Shown here piece by piece: positions 60,661 through 64,000 of a DNA stretch of 64,000 nucleotides. The position numbers and the translations under genes were made by a program. Within the stretch, counting starts at the first letter, position 1. Every line of letters begins with the position of its first letter. Source of the DNA: Rubrivivax albus (lineage in GTDB: Bacteria; Pseudomonadota; Gammaproteobacteria; Burkholderiales; Burkholderiaceae_C); contig NZ_SACT01000003.1 in the NCBI RefSeq assembly GCF_004016515.1, positions 124,001 through 188,000 on the forward strand, read 5' to 3'. The notes beneath the pieces are model-generated. The model had not been told where the DNA came from, made no database searches, and saw only the letters and a list, made by a program, of their open reading frames with translations.

Positions 60661-61869
60661 TTATGCGCGGCGCCACAGGAACCAGGCATAGGCCAGCGCA
60701 CAACCGAGGCCGAAGCCGCCGAAGGCGGCACGGAAGGCCGCCGGTTCGGCCCAGCCCGCGGCCTGCAGGGCGTCGACGGCCAGGCCGATGCCCCACTGCA
60801 CGGCGAACACGCCGCCGAAGATGACGAGGTTGTAGGCCGACAGCGCGCGCCCGGCCTGTGCCGTCGGGAAGACCTGGGCCAGCGCCGGCTGGCTGATGGA
60901 CATGCAGGTGCAGCTGACGCACCACGCGGCCCAGGCCCAGGGCCCGGCGTCGGCGCCGGCCCAGACGTTGTGGGCCAGCAGCAGCAGCGGCAGCGGCATG
61001 CCCCAGCGCAGCACCTGCAAAGCGTTGACGCCGCGCGCCACCAGTCGCGGCATCACCGCACCCCAGGCCAGGAAGGTCAGCAGCATGGCGGCGTTGATGG
61101 CAAACAGGCCCGCCGCGGCCTCGGCGGGCGTGCGGCCGCCCACCTGGGTCAGCCAGGGCCCGGCCCACAGCGCCTGCACCGCGATCAGGCCGCCGTACTG
61201 GAAGAGCGCCAGCGGCGCCAGGCGCAGGAACAGCGGGTGGCGCAGGATCTCGCGGTAGCCGGCAGGCGCTGCAGTGGACGCGGCCGAAGGCACGGGCGCG
61301 GCATCCTGCGGGACCAGCCGCATCATCACCGCCATCGACACCGCCAGCGCCACCGCCACCGCCCAGAACAGCCCGCGCCAGCCCAGCAGCGGCAGCAGCC
61401 ACTGCACGGGCAAGGTCGAGGCCAGCATGCCCAGCGAGCCGGTCATCAACATCCAGGAATTGGCGCGCAGCTGCGCGGCCGGGCTGTAGCGGTGGCGGAA
61501 GGCCGTCAGCGGCGCCATCAGGCAGGCCGCGACGCCGGCGCCGATCAGCACGCGCGCGGCCAGCAGCGCCGGCAGGCCGCGCGCCACCGCGAACAGCACG
61601 CAACCCGCCACGGCCAGCAGCATCAGCGTGAACTGCACGCGGCGCGGGCCGAAGCGGTCGATCGCGCTGCCCAGCGGCAGTTGCATGGCGGCGAAGCCGA
61701 AGAAGTAGGCGCCGGCCAGCAGGCCCAGTTCGCCGGCGGCCAGGCCGAGGTCGGCGCTGAAGGCCGGTGCCAGCGTGGCGGTCACCGCGCGCAGCAGCGC
61801 CGACAGGAAGTAGGCCACGGCGAAGCCGAGGAACAGCGTCGCCGCGGCGCGGCCCTGCAGCGGGCTCAC
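60661..61869 (-). CDS. Major facilitator superfamily transporter
   Basis: 402-aa, 12-TM transporter. Opening RAAATLFLGFAVAYFLSALLRAVTATLAPAFSADLGL, then the loop LPLGSAIDRFGPRRVQFT (motif A-like, between TM2 and TM3). It resembles nitrate/aromatic-acid or sugar-type MFS proteins, substrate unknown. I chose GTG 61869, which leaves 7 bp to the upstream lipoprotein gene; an in-frame ATG at 61923 adds 18 Pro/Ser-rich residues and would overlap that gene by 47 nt. It is upstream of and coupled to the EIIA gene. Confidence 0.86.
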   Translation of the reverse strand: MSPLQGRAAATLFLGFAVAYFLSALLRAVTATLAPAFSADLGLAAGELGLLAGAYFFGFAAMQLPLGSAIDRFGPRRVQFTLMLLAVAGCVLFAVARGLPALLAARVLIGAGVAACLMAPLTAFRHRYSPAAQLRANSWMLMTGSLGMLASTLPVQWLLPLLGWRGLFWAVAVALAVSMAVMMRLVPQDAAPVPSAASTAAPAGYREILRHPLFLRLAPLALFQYGGLIAVQALWAGPWLTQVGGRTPAEAAAGLFAINAAMLLTFLAWGAVMPRLVARGVNALQVLRWGMPLPLLLLAHNVWAGADAGPWAWAAWCVSCTCMSISQPALAQVFPTAQAGRALSAYNLVIFGGVFAVQWGIGLAVDALQAAGWAEPAAFRAAFGGFGLGCALAYAWFLWRRA

Positions 61870-61876
61870 GGAAGAC

Positions 61877-62413
61877 TCACGGCGTGGCCAGGGCGCCGAA
61901 GAAGGTGTCGGCGGCGTCGGCATCGATCCGCCGGCCCAGCACCGTGGCCTGCATCACCCTAGTGCCCTTGGTGAACACCGCCACCTGCATCTGCACCGGC
62001 GCGCCGTCGCTGCGCATGCCGTCCAGGGCCACCCGCTGCGTGGCCGGGTTTGGCGTGGCGCCACGCACCGCCAGCGGCAGGACACGGGGCGTGCCGGCAC
62101 CGACATTGCCGGCGGCACCGTCGAGCAGGGCCTGCAAGGCCGCGCCGACCTTGGCCGGGTCGCCGACGTCGGCCACCGCCAGCGCGTAGGTCGCGTCGTC
62201 GCCGGCCGTGCAGGCGTGCAGCGTCAGGCGCAGCGGCATGCCGGCCAGCGTCACCTCCCGCGCATGCGACACCGGCTTGCACGGGAACTGCAGCGCCACG
62301 CCGCTGTCCTCGGGCTGCAGCTGCCGCCAGTCCTGGGCCGGGCTGCAGGCGGCCACCACCAGCGGCAGAAGCCAGAGGAGTCGGCGGCCGGAACGGCGGG
62401 AAGGTGCACGCAT
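61877..62413 (-). CDS. Putative lipoprotein of unknown function
   Basis: 178 residues. A basic N-terminus and hydrophobic helix (RLLWLLPLVVAAC) end in a lipobox VAAC, then a soluble domain with paired Cys (VALQFPCKPVSHA, LTLHACTAGDD) and repeated beta-strand-like segments (LALAVADVGDP-like; VQMQVAVFTKG). No family recognised, though similar small lipoproteins with two Cys are common in Burkholderiales. Start ATG 62413 (an ATG at 62422 is also possible). It is divergent from the CoA-transferase gene, only 19 bp apart. Confidence 0.75.
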   Translation of the reverse strand: MRAPSRRSGRRLLWLLPLVVAACSPAQDWRQLQPEDSGVALQFPCKPVSHAREVTLAGMPLRLTLHACTAGDDATYALAVADVGDPAKVGAALQALLDGAAGNVGAGTPRVLPLAVRGATPNPATQRVALDGMRSDGAPVQMQVAVFTKGTRVMQATVLGRRIDADAADTFFGALATP

Positions 62414-62432
62414 CCGGTGCATTATCCGGGGC

Positions 62433-63695
62433 ATGACGGAACCCACTTCCCCCGCCGGCATGCCGGGCGCTGCGCCGGCCATGGCCCTGGCCGGCGTGCG
62501 CGTGCTGGACCTCTCACGCGTGCTCGCCGGCCCCTGGTGCACGCAGACCCTGGCCGACCTGGGCGCCGACGTGATCAAGGTCGAACGCCCGGGCACAGGT
62601 GACGACACCCGCGGCTGGGGTCCGCCGTTCCTGAAGGACGAAGCCGGCCAGGACACGGCCGAGGCCGCCTACTACCTGGGCGCCAACCGCAACAAGCGCT
62701 CGATCACCATCGACCTGGCCCGCCCCGAGGGCCAGGACCTGGTGCGGCGCCTGGCGCTCCAGGCCGACGTGCTGGTGGAGAACTTCAAGGTCGGCGACAT
62801 GGCGCGCTACGGCCTGGACTCGGCCACCATGCTGGCGCTCAACCCGCGGCTGGTGTACTGCTCGATCACCGGCTTCGGGCAGACCGGCCCCTACCGTGAT
62901 CGCGCCGGCTACGACTACGCCATCCAGGGCATCGGTGGCCTGATGAGCATCACCGGCGAACGCGACGACCTGCCCGGCGGCGGCCCACAGAAGGTGGGCG
63001 TGGCGGTCGCCGACCTGTTCACCGGCATGTACGCCACCGTGGCCATCCTGGCCGCGCTGCGCCACCGGGACGTGACCGGTCAGGGCCAGGCCATCGACAT
63101 GGCCCTGCTCGACACCCAGGTGGCGATGCTGGCCAACCTGGGCGCCAACTACCTCGTCACCGGGCAGCCGCCGAAGCGGGCCGGCAACGCCCACCAGAAC
63201 ATCGTGCCCTACCAGGTCTTCGAGGTGGCCGACGGCCACATGATCCTGGCGGTGGGCAACGATGGCCAGTTCGCCAAGTACTGTGCCGTCGCCGGTCATC
63301 CCGAATGGGCCACCGACCCGCGTTTCGCGAAGAACGCCGACCGCGTGCGCCACCGGGCGGTGCTGGTGCCGATGCTGGCCGAGGTGATGCGCACCCGGCC
63401 TAAGGCCGAGTGGCTGGCGGCGCTGGAGGCGGCCAAGGTGCCCTGCGGGCCCATCAACCACCTCGGCGAGGTCTTCGCCGACCCGCAGGTGGGCGAGCGG
63501 GCCATGGTCACCACATTGCCGCACCCGTTGGCCGGCGCGGTGAACCTGGTGTCCAGCCCGATCAAGCTGTCGGCCACGCCGGTGCAGCCGCGCCATGCAC
63601 CGCCGCTGCTGGGCCAGCACACGGCAGAGGTGCTGGGCGAACTGGGGCTGGACGCTGCCGCGCAGGCAGCCTTGCGCGCCGCCGGTGTGGTTTGA
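62433..63695 (+). CDS. Family III CoA-transferase (CaiB/BaiF type)
   Basis: 420-aa enzyme moving CoA between carboxylic acids by a mixed-anhydride mechanism. Motifs: VRVLDLSRVLAGPWCTQTLADLGADVIKVERPGTGDDTRGWGPPF at the start, YYLGANRNKRSITIDL, DVLVENFKVGDM, VYCSITGFGQTGPY, GYDYAIQGIGGLMSITGE and QAIDMALLDTQVAMLANLG, which contains the region of the catalytic Asp. Closest in style to succinyl-CoA/hydroxymethylglutarate or formyl-CoA transferases; substrate open. It ends 174 bp before the partial gene at the right edge. Confidence 0.93.
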   Translation: MTEPTSPAGMPGAAPAMALAGVRVLDLSRVLAGPWCTQTLADLGADVIKVERPGTGDDTRGWGPPFLKDEAGQDTAEAAYYLGANRNKRSITIDLARPEGQDLVRRLALQADVLVENFKVGDMARYGLDSATMLALNPRLVYCSITGFGQTGPYRDRAGYDYAIQGIGGLMSITGERDDLPGGGPQKVGVAVADLFTGMYATVAILAALRHRDVTGQGQAIDMALLDTQVAMLANLGANYLVTGQPPKRAGNAHQNIVPYQVFEVADGHMILAVGNDGQFAKYCAVAGHPEWATDPRFAKNADRVRHRAVLVPMLAEVMRTRPKAEWLAALEAAKVPCGPINHLGEVFADPQVGERAMVTTLPHPLAGAVNLVSSPIKLSATPVQPRHAPPLLGQHTAEVLGELGLDAAAQAALRAAGVV

Positions 63696-63868
63696 AGCCC
63701 TGGAGCCCGAGCGAGCACTCCCTCACCTGCATCTATCTGTGACAATCGTGAGCAATTGACCCCGCGTCCCAGGGGGCCCCAGTCCGCGGCGACCGCGCCA
63801 CACTCGGGACCACGGGCCCGCCGCCGGCAGTGCACTGGCAGGGACGGGCGCCAAGGAGCGAAATCGAG

Positions 63869-64000
63869 ATGAAGTCCCCGAACGGCGGTGCTGCACGACG
63901 CGCCGCCGTCCCCCCACGTGCCGAGATCGCCGCGATGACCGGCGAGGCGGGGCCGACTTCGGCCGGAACCGGCACGTCGGTCACGGTGCCGGCCGCCGAA
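63869..64000 (+). CDS. Start of an unidentified gene leaving the right edge
   Basis: From ATG 63869, with AAGGAG 10 nt upstream, the frame is open to the last base (44 codons). The visible part is MKSPNGGAARRAAVPP and then a low-complexity Ala/Gly/Thr/Pro stretch, typical of a flexible cytoplasmic N-terminus. It is too short for any family call. The 173 bp before it (63696-63868) hold no gene; TTGACC at 63757-63762 could be a -35 element but no clear -10 follows. Confidence 0.6.
   Translation, partial: MKSPNGGAARRAAVPPRAEIAAMTGEAGPTSAGTGTSVTVPAAE

Noticed and set aside
1-64000. Insertion sequences, prophage, tRNA-linked islands
   Set aside because: No transposase, integrase, phage protein, tRNA or flanking direct repeat was recognised anywhere in the window; the interrupted operons are therefore not explained by a visible mobile element.

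Overview
The window is high-GC DNA (my estimate is near 70%) with closely packed genes on both strands and no rRNA, tRNA, CRISPR array or transposase that I can see. Gene content (fused indolepyruvate ferredoxin oxidoreductase, ruvA/ruvB, rpe/apaG, PTS HPr/EI with a mannose-type EIIA, DUF1840, minor pilins with PilY1) and codon use point to a free-living betaproteobacterium of the order Burkholderiales, probably near Leptothrix, Rubrivivax or Sphaerotilaceae. This rests on remembered family distributions, not on a search.

Layout. 0-17 kb: amino-acid catabolism and household genes. These are a truncated indolepyruvate oxidoreductase with a divergent Lrp regulator, a diguanylate cyclase, MltA, an antiporter, ApaG/Rpe, a Gly/Gln-rich secreted protein, a saccharopine-dehydrogenase-like enzyme with its own Lrp regulator, a hybrid histidine kinase, glutathione peroxidase and an aromatic aminotransferase. 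16-30 kb: a LysR regulator facing two tiny paralogous genes, an SDR plus aldehyde dehydrogenase pair, a peptide ABC transporter split into two blocks by an MscS channel gene and two minus-strand genes, then an orphan MalG-type permease with a GH13 amylase. 30-34 kb: YbeY, PhoH and a NarL-type two-component pair.

34-42 kb is the most distinctive part. ruvA and ruvB, usually adjacent, are separated by a minus-strand run of nine tightly packed genes that looks like a copper-handling operon: DUF2946, two small membrane proteins, SCO/SenC, an MbnP/MbnH pair (four-Cys lipoprotein plus dihaem peroxidase), an unrecognised outer-membrane-like protein and two PCu(A)C-type proteins. One junction carries a 60-bp in-frame tandem repeat that overlaps a stop/start pair.

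43-50 kb holds a complete minor-pilin operon (pilE-like, fimT, pilV, pilW, pilX, pilY1), preceded by a sequence resembling a sigma-28 promoter. 50-57 kb holds a phosphatase, a YbhB-like protein, DUF1840, a cyclopropane synthase, and a coupled GGDEF-EAL / HD-GYP pair. 57-64 kb holds the PTS regulatory chain (EIIA, HPr, EI) interrupted by an OlsB-like acyltransferase, an MFS transporter, a lipoprotein, a family III CoA-transferase, and the first 44 codons of a gene leaving the right edge.

The pilus operon and three c-di-GMP enzymes suggest a surface-motility or attachment lifestyle. A recurring theme is that normally adjacent gene pairs (ruvA/ruvB, ptsH/ptsI, peptide permease/ATPase, malF/malG) are separated here.
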